NCBI GenBank assembly: GCA_033032865.1
Contig: JAWHQI010000264.1
Span: 1,302,001-1,366,000 of the forward strand
Source of the DNA: Dactylorhiza incarnata
Lineage: Eukaryota; Streptophyta; Magnoliopsida; Asparagales; Orchidaceae
Length of the DNA: 64,000 bases
Direction of reading: 5' to 3'
Part shown: positions 33,476 through 43,873 of the stretch, piece by piece
How the letters are laid out: each line of letters opens with the position of its first letter
How positions within the stretch are numbered: the first letter of the stretch is position 1
Program-made: the position numbers and the translations under genes
The notes under the pieces: generated by a model
Database searches by the model: none
What the model saw: the letters and a program-made list of their open reading frames with translations, nothing else
Told to the model about the DNA's origin: nothing

Positions 33476-35700
33476 AAGAAACCACAAAGGTTGTATGAAG
33501 AAGATGCAAATAGTACTCCAGGAGAGAACTACTGCTTAACCCTTGGTTGATTCCTCTCAAAGAGATACAATATATGACACTCATAGATGTTTTTATTTAC
33601 ATGCTATCTATTTATCCTTTGGTACACGTAATAACATCCCTAATTAACTATAAGTACTTTTTCTAACTGCCGAATAAAACATCCGTTAATATCCAAACAT
33701 TTATTCATAATTCTCAAATGATATATTCCCAAATTGTCCTTCTCCATTCCTTCTTGATTGTTGAGTATGATCTCGAATTTTGCACGTCTCTGTGCAAATC
33801 TTATTGTTGGTTTGTCATATGAGCATGTCCGGGGCTGGTGTCTCTGTAATACTACCCATAACTTAGAAAAATTATTGTCCTCAAGGTAGACTAAAGAGAA
33901 TGAAGCCTTCATGGGCATTCAAATCGTGACCATGCGTAGAAAGACTTTGTTAGAACCCTTACCAATTTGCTCAACGCATACAATTGTTACAAAGACAACG
34001 GGTGTTGCGTTTCGAAAGAGGAAATAATACGGAGGGGGAAGGCAAGCTACATGGGTACACACAACGGAGATGGTGTGGGAGGCAACGGGGCGCAACATTG
34101 AAGGAAAGCAGGGAGTCAATGGACCTTAGGGTGGATGGGAATGTTGACGTTGAGAGAGGTGATGAAGAGGGTTTTGCAGCTTTCTTTGTAGGCGACAAAG
34201 TGACCAGGGAAATCAACGGACGGGGGTGGGGTGAGCAAGGCTGGTGTAGTTGTTGAGGATTTGGGGACAATGATTGTGTTGATTTTGGTGAGGTGCAGTG
34301 TTGTGAGGATATGGAAGGGAGGCAGCGATTGTGTGGAGGTTGGGCCTAGTGTGTCAAAGTGTGGTATTGGTGGAAAGGTTTTCTCTATGAGGGTGCTATC
34401 ATGGGTAAGGGGGGTTTTGAAGTCTTCGATGGTGGCATAAGTAGGGTTGCTGTTTGTCATGGGTGGCAAGACTAGGTGTCCAGACGAATCTTGGAGCAGG
34501 GTGCAATGGTGTTGTTGGAGTGGGATTGGGCGCATGAGGTGGGGATGACACAATTGGAGAGGGTTGATTAGGGGTGGGAGACTGCAGAGAGAAGGATGCT
34601 GGAGTTCGTGGTTCTGCATGTGAGAGATTGAATAGAGCCTAGGTGGATAACTAGGTGCGGTAGTGGCAATTGAGGAAGCAAGGGACTAATGGAGGAAGTG
34701 GTCCTAGGGCAGGGCGGTAGAGTCATGGTCGCAAGGTGCTTGGTGTTGTGGTGTTGTTGTCTATGGAAGTAGGCGGTATGGAAAGTGAAACAAGGGTGAA
34801 GGGATGTGAAATGATTTTATCGAGTGAAGGGGTGTGCTGTGGGACTATAATCATAGCTTAGTGGGAGCTTGGGCTGACTGTGGCGAGGCGTTGTGATTCG
34901 CATATGGACCTGCGGTATTACGCTGCGAAAGGTTACTAGTGATGTGACCGCCCGCACAACAAGATGACTTGTGCTGACGAGAATCTGGTGGACAAGAGAG
35001 GTAGAAGACAACACAAAGATTGCACGAAGAAGACTTGCAATGGTACTACTGCAAGAACTCCCACTTCGGGTTTGGTCGATTCCTCTCAAAGAGAGATACA
35101 ACATATGAGACTCCAAAGTACTTCCACTCTTACATGCCCCCCACTAAAAGTACTCCAAAGTACTTCAAAGTACATGCCCCCCACTCCAAAGTACTTCCAC
35201 TCTTACATGCCCACACAACAAGATGACTTGTGCTGACGAGAATCTGGTGGACAAGAGAGGTAGAGGACAACACAAAGATTGCACGAAGAAGAAGACTTGC
35301 AATGGTACTACTGCAAGAACTCCCACTTAGTGCTTGGTCGATTCCTCTCAAAGAGAGATACAACATATGAGACTCCAAAGTACTTCCACTCTTACATGCC
35401 CCCCACTAAAAGTACTCTTTGGGCACACAACATAACATCCTTAATTAATTATAATAAAGACATTTTTATTATATATAATAAAAATACTATAACACACCAA
35501 CATTTATTAGTTGGAAATAAAGACGCTAATAAATACAATCATAAAATCCATGCATTTATTCATAATTCCCAAATGACACATTCCCAATTAAATTTTGGAT
35601 GTTGCGCGCGTGTCAGTCCGAGTCCTAATGTTGTCTTGTTGGATGAGCGGGTCCAGCCGTCCAGGGCTGGTGCCTCTAGAATCTAGATAACAAAGCACCA
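33476..35700. other. repetitive non-coding segment with two diverged copies and a 259-bp tandem duplication
   Basis: 33500-33930 and 35300-35690 share phrases in the same order (GATTCCTCTCAAAGAGA.TA, TTATTCATAATTC.CAAATG, GGGCTGGTG), so they may be decayed LTR copies of the preceding Copia remnant. ACAACAAGATGACTTGTGC occurs twice (about 34956 and 35215), marking a tandem duplication. Long frames on both strands at 34000-34620 carry no known motif. Confidence 0.45.
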
Positions 35701-35940
35701 AACCACTATTTCTTTATTAGGACTGAGTATAAGGTGAAGATACACTATCACTAAGTTGCAGTCTCTTACATTACATGAGAAGCTCTGTTATTTATTACAT
35801 TTCACTATAAGTGACAATAAAAGTGTCATTGTTTTATGAGTGAACCAAATCAACTGAGGTTGTCTGCCATCTGATTCGACCGGAACATGAAACTAAACAC
35901 ATTTCCTTTCCATTTGTTTCTTCAAAGGATCAAGCTATGT

Positions 35941-36338
35941 TGTTAAAGGTGCGCCTATGACTCAAGACTCACTAGGCTCAGTGGTTTGCGCCTTCGTGAG
36001 TCTTTTTTGCGCCTTCGGAGCATAAAAGGCGCACCTGAGTGAGATTTTTGTTGCATTTTTTTTTCAAAATAAAGAAAGAAATAATGTAAGAGCTCAATAA
36101 TTTTTGCATGATTTAGTGGTTGTGAAACATAATCGAGCGCTAAGACTTAGATACGATGCAATTAACCACATTGATTCTATTTTGCAAGAGATATAAACGA
36201 TAGTAATGGATGATTAATGAGTAGAATTGATGAATAATCTGATCAAAAGATGAACTGATGTTCGATGTTGATTATTTAAAATGAATGTGGTTGTGCCTTG
36301 CCCTCATCAGGCGCGCGCCTGCGCCTTGAGCCTTGTAC
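35941..36338. mobile_element. left half of a TIR-like GCGCC-rich element
   Basis: Begins TGTTAAAGGTGCGCC and is rich in GCGCCTT phrases. Its right end (38426-38475) finishes GCACCTTTAATAACTA, the inverted form of the left end. The two halves are split by the mini-element at 36344. It resembles a MITE; no transposase. Confidence 0.5.
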
Positions 36339-36727
36339 CTAGGTGTTATGACCCCCTCTCTTAGACCTCGTGACCAGCGGAGGAGCAATGGCGGTGGATG
36401 AGGACGCGCCGCTGATCGGGAAGGGGGGACCTGCGCGGGATTCGGCTAGGGCTAACTCACGGCTTTTCCGTGGGTTAGAGAGAGAGAGAGAGGGAGAAGG
36501 AAATTAAGAGAGAGAGAAAATTTTAATTCTATTTTTCTTATCCCCCAACAAAGCCCAACCGGACACTATTTAAGTTCTCGCGACGCCCCCCATTTGGGCT
36601 TACGACAAATGGGCACAAAACGCTATAAATAACCCACAAAATAACATAACATAAAATTAAAGATACGAAGATAACTGACGCCGTCACGCCCATAACATCG
36701 CCGCCCTCGCCGGAAGACAGCTTGTCC

Positions 36728-37699
36728 TCAAGCTGGATCAAATGGTATTGCGGTGCGTTCGTCCCTTGTCTCGTCGTCACTGGGAGGATCATCTACTTCG
36801 AGCCAGAATAAGCGTTTGCAACGATGTCCCGAAGTAAAGTGTTCATCACAATTGTAGCACATGCCTTTCTCACGACGCGCGGCCATCTCCGAGCTGGACA
36901 AACGGCGGCGGACAGTAGGTCGCGGAGGATCATCCCGGAGTGGAGCCTTGGCGGGTAAATTGGCTGGAGGGTGAGCGCCCTGATAGTCCCTACGTCCCAA
37001 AGGTGGACGATCTAATAGCAGTCGTCGTTCACAAGCCCTGGCGAGGCTCATAGCTGTGTTGAGATCACGTGGCAGCAGAAATTCCACATCCCAACGTAAA
37101 CGCTCATGGAGGCCGGCAGTGAAGAGGTGCACTTGTTGTTCCGGTAGGACTGACGTCGCCCTAGAGAGAAGAAGTTGAAATTGTTCAAGATAGGTGTCAA
37201 CGGAGCCGTCCTGTTTGAGGTTCACCAGATCGCCGAGTGGGTTGCCCTGTAGAGGAGGACCAAATCTTAAGGTGCAGGCCGCACTGAAGTCCGCCCATGA
37301 AGTGTGGGGGTGTTCGCGCATAAGTTAGGTAAACCACAATTGCGCTGGCCCAAGTAAGTGGAAGGAGGCGATGCCGATGCGTTCTGCCTCCGGCGTGCAG
37401 TGGTTTGCGAAGAAAATATCGCAGCGTGTGAGCCAAGGAAGAGGGTCTTCACAGCCCTCATAGATCGGGAAGTCCATCCGGAGAGATCGAACGTTGGCGG
37501 GGTAGTCCGCTCCTGGAGGCGTGGCGGAGTCCACACGGCTTGTCGAAGGGTGATCGGTCGCGTTCAGAGGCGGAGGAGAAGCCACCCCTGGTAGGGCATC
37601 CAGACGTGCGTTGAGGGCGTCCATTTTGGCGTTCTGAGTCGCAAACATGGTTTGGAAGAGTGCCATGACTTCCGCGAGCGAGGGAGTACTGTCCCCCAT
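36728..37699 (-). pseudogene. Ty3 Gag of the mini-element, one nonsense codon
   Basis: 323 codons from ATG at 37699, interrupted once by TAA (37327-37325) right after AQLWFT. The N-terminal 60 residues are coiled (MDALNARLDALP). The capsid core has MDFPIYEGCEDPLPWLTRCD and FGPPLQGNPLGDL (now beyond the stop). The CCHC knuckle CYNCDEHFTSGHRC has the CX2CX6HX1C-like spacing seen in plant chromoviral Gag. Ends in FDPA* close to the 3' LTR. Confidence 0.85.
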
Positions 37700-38045
37700 C
37701 TGTACTAGGGCTGGACCGACAGTCGGTGGTGTAGGGAGTAGGCCGACGGAGGAGGAGAGGTGCGGGGATGTTGCTGTAGGGCTGGGAATGGAAGCAGACG
37801 TCGTGGGAGCGGAGGAAGAAGAAGCCGGGGCTGTTGCTGTGGGGCTGTGGGGCTCGGAGATGGCCGGAAGACAGTCGGGGCTGTCGCTGTGGGGCTGAGG
37901 GGCTCGGAGATGGCCGGAAGACAGTCGGGGCTGTCGCTGTGGGGCTGAGGGGCTCGGAGATGGCCGGAAGACTGGGCGTCGGCGTGACTGGGGCGCGGTT
38001 TGGGGCGAGCCGGCGCGGAGGGAAGGTCGGAGCGTGAGCCGACGA
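37700..38045 (-). repeat. leader of the mini-element with 60-bp tandem repeats
   Basis: Between the primer site and the gag ATG; GGCTCGGAGATGGCCGGAAG recurs near 37852, 37912 and 37952. The reading frames over it (Pro/Ser-rich on the minus strand) are likely non-coding leader. Confidence 0.6.
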
Positions 38046-38425
38046 GGGGCTCTGATACCAGACTGTTATGACCCCCTCTCTTAGACCTCGTGACCGGCGG
38101 AGGAGCAATGACGGTGGAGGAGGATGCGCCGCTGATCGGGAAGGGGGGACCTGCGCGGGATTCGGCTAGGGCTAACTCACGACTTTTCCGTGGGTTAGAG
38201 AGAGAGAGAGAGAGGGAGAAGTAAATTAAGAGAGAGAGAGAATTTTAGTTCTATTTTTCTTATCCCCCAACAAAGCCCAACCAGGCACTATTTAAGTTCT
38301 CGCGACGCCCCCCATTTGGGCTTACGACAAATGGACACAAAACGCTATAAATAACACCACAAAATAACATAACATAAAATTAAAGATACGAAGATAACTG
38401 ACGTCGTCACGCCCATAACACTAGG

Positions 38426-38762
38426 CTCCAAGACACCTTTGCCCCTTGGTGCACCTTGCACCTTTAATAACTAAGGGATCAAACAACAATCTGTTAGGGG
38501 TAAGGCTTCACCCGTACCCGTGGGCAATATCGTGGGCATTAGCGGCTCCGAGTTAACTCGCCCCCCAATCGGCCCTCAATTGAGCTCCTCTAACAGGGCC
38601 GCGACCCACACACCCCAACCCATCTATTTTAAATTATTTTTTTAGGAATCCGATATTTTAAAATGTCCCCAACATGTCTCCGACATCCGATATCCGACAT
38701 CTAAAAACTCAATCCGACATGACCCCGACATCCGACATCTAAAACACAAGTACAATTTTGGG
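38426..38762. other. right end of the TIR-like element, SINE-related piece, TCCGACAT repeats
   Basis: 38426-38475 completes the TIR-like element. About 38490-38625 resembles the SINE of 30192 in reverse (TGTTAGGGG..., GCCGCGACCCACACACCCCA). 38640-38750 holds scattered TCCGACAT repeats. No gene. Confidence 0.4.
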
Positions 38763-41270
38763 AAGACTTAAATGATTTGGTAAGAGAAATCTCACAAATC
38801 GAGAAAATGTTTATTGGAGGAAACTTAAATGGACATGTAGGGAAGAAAAATACGGATTATATAGATATTCATGAAGGATTTGGGTATGGAGAAAGAAATG
38901 AAGAAGGAAGAACCATTCTAGACTTTGCTATAGCACATGAGCTAATTGTGACAAATACGTTCTACATGAAGAGAGAAGAACACTTCATTACGTTCAAGAG
39001 CGAACAAAATAAATCACAAAGTGACTATTTTATGACTTGCAAAATGGATAAAGTGATTTATAAGGATTGCAAAGTCATACCAGGAGAAAATTTGACAACA
39101 CAACATAGACTAGTTGTGTTGGATGTGCAAATTAAATATAGTAACTTTAAGAGAAAGATAAAAGTGTTGCCAAAAATTCGGTGGTGGAACTTGAAAAAGT
39201 AAAAACAGGTTGCTTTCAAGGCAGCGGTTGTAGAACAACTAGTTGATGATCCTCATGTTGATCCTAGTGTCACATGAGAAGTTGTCTTCTCATTTAAGGA
39301 TTAGTGGAAAAAACGTACTTGGAGAGTCAAAAGGTCGTGCGCCCCCACAAAAAGAATCTTGGTGACGGGAAAAGGTAGTTCAAGACAAAGTGAGGGAAAA
39401 GATGGTCAGCTACAAAACATTATTTGCTTGTAGGAATGATGAAAACTTGACAAAGTATAAAGTCGCCAAGAAGAAGCTAAAAAAGCAGTAAGTAAAGCAA
39501 TAAGTAAAGCAAGAAGTCAAACTTATGAAGAATTTTACAAATGACTAGATACCAAAGATGGAGAGCGTGATATATATAAAATTGCTCGAGCTAGAGAGAG
39601 AAAGACAAGAGATTTAAGCCAAGTTAAATGCATTAAAGATGAAACAAATACAGTTTTGACGGATGATGTGGCTATTAAGGAGAGATGGAGAAGATATTTT
39701 TATTAACTATACAATGAAGGAAAAGACAATGAACTGAACATGGAAGAGTTAAGTAAATCGGAGGAGTATAGATACATGACTTTTTATCATAAAATTCAAG
39801 CATCAGAGATAGATGATGCTCTGAAGAAGATTAAAAATGGAAAGACGGTTGAACCAGACGATATACCCATTGAAGTATGGAAATGCTTAGGGAGGAAATA
39901 AATTTTATGGCTTACAAGTTTCTTTAATAAGATACTGAAGATAAAGAGGATGTCAGACCAATGAAGAGAGTATTTTGGTACCTTTGTATAAGATCAAAGG
40001 AGATATACAAAATTGTGTCAATTACATGAGAATTAAATTAATGAGTCATACTATGAAACTATGAGAATGCGTAATAGAGAGAAGAGTTAGACGAGAGACT
40101 AACATCTCGAAGAATCAATTTGGATTCATGCCAGGGTGGTCGACCATGGAAGCTATACATCTCTTGAGGAGACTCATAGACAATTATAAAGAAAGAAAAT
40201 AGGATTTGTATATGCTGTTTATCGATCTTGAGAAGACTTATGATAGGGCTCCAAGAGATATCTTACGGAGAGTCTTAGAAAAGAAATGTGTAAATGTATC
40301 ATACATTGACATAATCAAAGATATGTATACAAATTCAGTGACGAGGGTGAGGACATCTGGAGGATTAACACATGAATTCCCTATCACTGTTGGCTTACAT
40401 CAAGGTTCAACTTTAAGCCCTTATCTCTTTACCCTTATCTTAGATGAGCTCACCGGACATATCCAACAAGCAATACCTTGGTGTTTATTATTTGCAGATG
40501 ATATTGTTTCGGTCGATGAGACGCGTGAGGGTGTAAATGTGAAACTTGAATCTTGGGAGACACTTTAGAAAAGAAGGGTTTTAGGTTGAGCAGGACAAAG
40601 ACGGAGTATATAGAGTTTAAATTTAGTAGTGCAAGAAGGTCGGATGACTCCGTCATTAAATTGGGTGACCAAGATATTTCCCGCAGTGAGTGCTTTAAAT
40701 ATTTGGGATCGATAATTCAAAAAGATGGAGGTGTAGATAAAGATGTGATACATAGAATCCAAGCAGGTTGGTTGAAGTGGAGAGGCGCGTCTGGGATCTT
40801 ATGTGATCGTAAAGTACCATTAAAACTTAAAGGCAAGTTTTATTGTACTGCAATTAGACCAACAATGCTCTACGATTCTGAGTGTTGGGCAGTGAATGAT
40901 GTACATGAGCAAAAAATGGGAGTTGCGGTGATGAGAATGCTTAGGTGGATGTGTGGTCACACGAGACTGGATAAAATTAGGAATGAATGTACCAGGGATA
41001 AGACAGGAGTGTCGCCAATTGTAGAGAAGATGCGAGAAACTCGTTTAAGATGGTTCAGGCATGTATATAGGAGACTATTAGAGGCACCTGTTAGGCGTTG
41101 TGAGAGTTTATTCACTAGGCATGTTAAACGGGGGAGGGGTAGAGCAAAAAAGACGTGGAATAAAACTATAAGGAAAGACATGATGTACTTAGGCATTAGT
41201 GAGATTATGATTAAAGATAAGGCACAATGGCGACAGAGGATCCAGCACGAGTTTGAGGGTGTGTATGTTA
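38763..41270 (+). pseudogene. RTE-clade LINE, copy A (5'-truncated, several stops)
   Basis: The endonuclease C-terminal half lies at 38777-39202 (GGNLNGHVG, FGYGERNEEGRTILDFA). The RT N-terminal part (39400-40205) is legible through several stops. The RT core is at 40206-40568 (MLFIDLEKTYDRA, LHQGSTLSP, the FADD box in LLFADDIV). The RT C-terminal region 40553-41270 follows after a frame change (KYLGSIIQKDGGVDKDV, ETRLRWFRHVYRR). Gene order endonuclease-RT without RNase H is the RTE type. The usual C terminus and (GTT)n tail are replaced after 41250, so the 3' end is lost or recombined. Confidence 0.85.
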
Positions 41271-41344
41271 ATTATTGTATGTTGCCTATCATGGTATTTT
41301 TATGTAGTATTAAATTATTTCCTTTAATATATATACATCTTATG
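41271..41344. other. short AT-rich junction between the two LINE copies
   Basis: No recognisable sequence; ends where copy B begins with text matching 39115 onward of copy A. Confidence 0.4.
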
Positions 41345-41506
41345 TTGAACGTGCAAATTAAATAGGTTAGTAGTGTTGGACGTGCAAATTAAATATAATA
41401 AATTTAAGACAAGGACATAAATGTTGAACTTGAAGATTGAAAAACAGGTTGCTTTCAAGATAGCAGTTATGGAATAACTAGTTGATGACTCTTATGTTGA
41501 TCCTAG
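41345..41506 (+). pseudogene. RTE-clade LINE, copy B, left part
   Basis: Matches copy A near 39112-39275 (GTTGGACGTGCAAATTAAAT, AACAGGTTGCTTTCAAG, AACTAGTTGATGA). It is 5'-truncated, as usual for LINEs, and is cut at CCTAG by the Tat-C element. It continues at 54684. Confidence 0.8.
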
Positions 41507-42426
41507 TGTACAACCCGTATTCGCCGAGTGGACCCCTCAAGCTAAATGGCGAGACCTGGGTCAGCCCGATCATTCGCCCCGGCTAGGAGGAGGAAGTACC
41601 CCGGTTTGGTGGGGGTAAGGTGCAGAAGAGAAGGAGCCAGGCGAGTGGTGCTCTCACGGACCACTCGCTCGGAAGCGCGGGCACTCGCCCAGCAAGGCGG
41701 GTGCCCAGCGAGTGGTGCCCTCACGGACCACTCGCCCAGGATGATTTGAGGGAGAAATGACCCTAATACCCCTGGTGGGCTGCAAATAGCCCGAGACCTG
41801 GGTCAGCCCGATCATTCGCCCCGGCTAGGAGGAGGAAGTACCCCGGTTTGGTGGGGGTAAGGTGCAGAAGAGAAGGAGCCAGGCGAGTGGTGCTCTCACG
41901 GACCACTCGCTCGGAAGCGCGGGCACTCGCCCAGCAAGGCGGGTGCCCAGCGAGTGGTGCCCTCACGGACCACTCGCCCAGGATGATTTGAGGGAGAAAT
42001 GACCCTAATACCCCTGGTGGGCTGCAAATAGCCCTTCGGAACAGCGGAATTAGGCTGTTAGCAGACCAGTTTGGGGTGCTGTTAGTAAAATTAAAAGGCG
42101 GATTCATGTTATTTGCAGACCAGCCTAGAAAAATCTATAAATAGACCCTTAAGGGCACCTTGGAGGAGATCCGATTTTAGAGAATCCTCTCCTCCAGGCT
42201 AGTTTTTGGTCGGCTGCTAGTGCCCTCCAAGGTGCCCGGTTGAGCTCTGGTTTGGGAGGGGAAGCTCTCTAAGATCTTCCGGGTGTGTGGCGGGACCTCC
42301 TCGCTTCAGCCTTGGGTCTATTCGTATTCTCACATCCACCGTCAAGAGAGTCTAGTGAGGGAGAAGTAAGCATCAGCTACACCCCCAGTGGGTCCGAACT
42401 CAGGAGACCTGTTGCAGGTTTCAATA
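41507..42426 (+). repeat. 5' LTR of Tat-C
   Basis: 920 bp. U3 contains a 242-bp direct duplication (GAGACCTGGGTCAGCCCGAT at 41551 and 41793), each copy with two hairpins GCGAGTGGT...ACCACTCGC (41641-41668 and 41708-41735 in the first). TATA box TATAAATAG 42136-42144. The R/U5 text TTCCGGGTGTGTGG is shared with Tat-A and Tat-B. The last bases are CAATA where the 3' LTR has CAACA. Likely primer site TTTTTGGTGCGGTGAGCG follows. Confidence 0.93.
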
Positions 42427-42484
42427 TTTTTGGTGCGGTGAGCGTGGACCGTAGCCGGTGAAGGAAAATCTTGAATTAGGTTCG

Positions 42485-43873
42485 ATGACAGGAGATGGGG
42501 GGAATGGTTCTGACTCAGGTCACTCGCAGCCACCCGCGACAGGAGAGTGGCTGGAGATGTTTGAGAAGTTCAAGCGAGAGGTCCTGCAGACAGTTCTCGC
42601 AGCAAGGAGCGAGTGCGAGACCCCGGCAGTCCCCGTGGTTCCGCCCCTGCAGATCGGCGAGAACGCACCAGGGCAGCGGCCGGGGAAGGAGGTGCCAGCA
42701 GAAGGAAGTGCGCGAGATCTCCCGGGGCGGCAGCTGTTCGGCAGTCCGGCGAGTGCTGAGGTGTGCGAGTTGGGTCCACGCGAGAAGACCATTCGCCGAA
42801 CAGGGGAAGGGAGCCCCTTTTGCGAGATGATCCTCTCGGCCCCAATGCCAGAGGGGTTTCGTGGGCCGGAGATGTCCTACTACACCGGCAAGGAGGATCC
42901 AGTCGTGCACCTGCAGTGGTTTGAGGACATGACATCAATCCTTCCCATGTCGGATGCTTTTCAATGCCGACTCTTCGCAACCACCCTGAAGGAGAAAGCA
43001 AGGGACTGGTTCCACCAGCTTTCCGCGGGTTCCATCTACACGTTTGATGATCTGCGCCGAGGCTTTCGGCTGCGTTTCTCGACGTCAAAAAAGAGGAAGA
43101 AGGATGCGGAGGCTCTCTTCAAGATCAAGCAGAGGGAGGGAGAGTCCCTGACACATTACGTGGATAGGTTCCAGGAGGAGATACACCTCGTGCAGGAGGT
43201 GCCGGGATTCGCCCTCCAGATGGCGTTCATCGTTGGGTTGCGAGACGGGTTCTTCAAGATGGACCTGAAAAGAAGACCTCCTTCATCCTTTGAAGAATTG
43301 ATGGAGCGAGCAGCAGAAGAGATTGAAGGGGAGGCGGCCAACCCAGAGTTCTACAGGAGATTGGCAAGAATGAGTGAGCCCGAGGTGAGGCAGCAAGAAG
43401 GAAGAAGGCGGGATGACCCCAGGGGTCACGGGTTCGAAAGACCGCATCGAAATTGGAGGAATCAGGAGCCCAACAACAGGTTGGGCTGGAGGCACCAGGA
43501 AGGACCGGCGAGAGGTCAGGAAGAGGGGTACCAAGGAAGAGAAGCGGGAGGAATGAATCCGGGGTGGAGGCAGGGTCCCAGACCCCCTCACCCCCCAAGG
43601 GAGCAAGCTATGGCAGTAGGCCGGGGAAGAGGAGGCAGAGGAGCAAGAGGAGGAAGAGGAAGAGCAGGGAGAGGGGGCAGGGTGGCGTTGCCTTATTGCG
43701 ATTTTCATCAGGAAGAAGGTCACGCGACCGCCACCTGCCCAGAGTTCTTGGAGATGAGAGAGAGAGGTCAGCCACGACGGCAGCAGGCCAGGATCGAGGA
43801 AATGCTCCCGGAGGCGGAAGAAGACCGATGCGAGGACAGGGCAGATACAGGAACCAGGGGGGAATCGGGGTGA
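42485..43873 (+). CDS. Gag of Tat-C
   Basis: 462 codons from the ATG at 42485 (MTGDGG); a GTG at 42458 extends the frame but is not needed. Capsid core about residues 150-280: VVHLQWFEDM, ARDWFHQLSAGSIYTFDDL, YVDRFQEEIHLVQE, FEELMERAAEE. An Arg/Gly-rich stretch follows (about 380-400), then a Tat-type knuckle CDFHQEEGHATATC near 405-418. It forms the virus-like particle and packages RNA. The frame ends at TGA 43871-43873, nine bases after a G6 run (43857-43862). Pol is in the -1 frame from that run, so -1 slippage, or a one-base difference, links the two. Confidence 0.9.
   Translation: MTGDGGNGSDSGHSQPPATGEWLEMFEKFKREVLQTVLAARSECETPAVPVVPPLQIGENAPGQRPGKEVPAEGSARDLPGRQLFGSPASAEVCELGPREKTIRRTGEGSPFCEMILSAPMPEGFRGPEMSYYTGKEDPVVHLQWFEDMTSILPMSDAFQCRLFATTLKEKARDWFHQLSAGSIYTFDDLRRGFRLRFSTSKKRKKDAEALFKIKQREGESLTHYVDRFQEEIHLVQEVPGFALQMAFIVGLRDGFFKMDLKRRPPSSFEELMERAAEEIEGEAANPEFYRRLARMSEPEVRQQEGRRRDDPRGHGFERPHRNWRNQEPNNRLGWRHQEGPARGQEEGYQGREAGGMNPGWRQGPRPPHPPREQAMAVGRGRGGRGARGGRGRAGRGGRVALPYCDFHQEEGHATATCPEFLEMRERGQPRRQQARIEEMLPEAEEDRCEDRADTGTRGESG

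Larger units (their letters stand above)
36344..38420 (-). mobile_element. gag-only Ty3 mini-retrotransposon (TR-GAG type)
   Basis: 2,077 bp with LTRs of 354 and 357 bp (36344-36697, 38064-38420) and perfect TSD CTAGG (36339-36343, 38421-38425). On the minus strand the LTR ends ATAACA, then a tRNA-iMet-type primer site TGGTATCAGAGCCCC (38060-38046). The interior codes only Gag; a short remnant LEDKLSSGEGGDV at the other end recalls the C-terminal end of Ty3 polyproteins. Gag-only LTR elements are a known non-autonomous class. Confidence 0.9.

Noticed and set aside
34116..34619. 167-codon antisense Pro/Thr/His-rich frame
   Set aside because: Low-complexity, overlapped by equally long frames on the other strand, no known domain, in a repeat-rich area.
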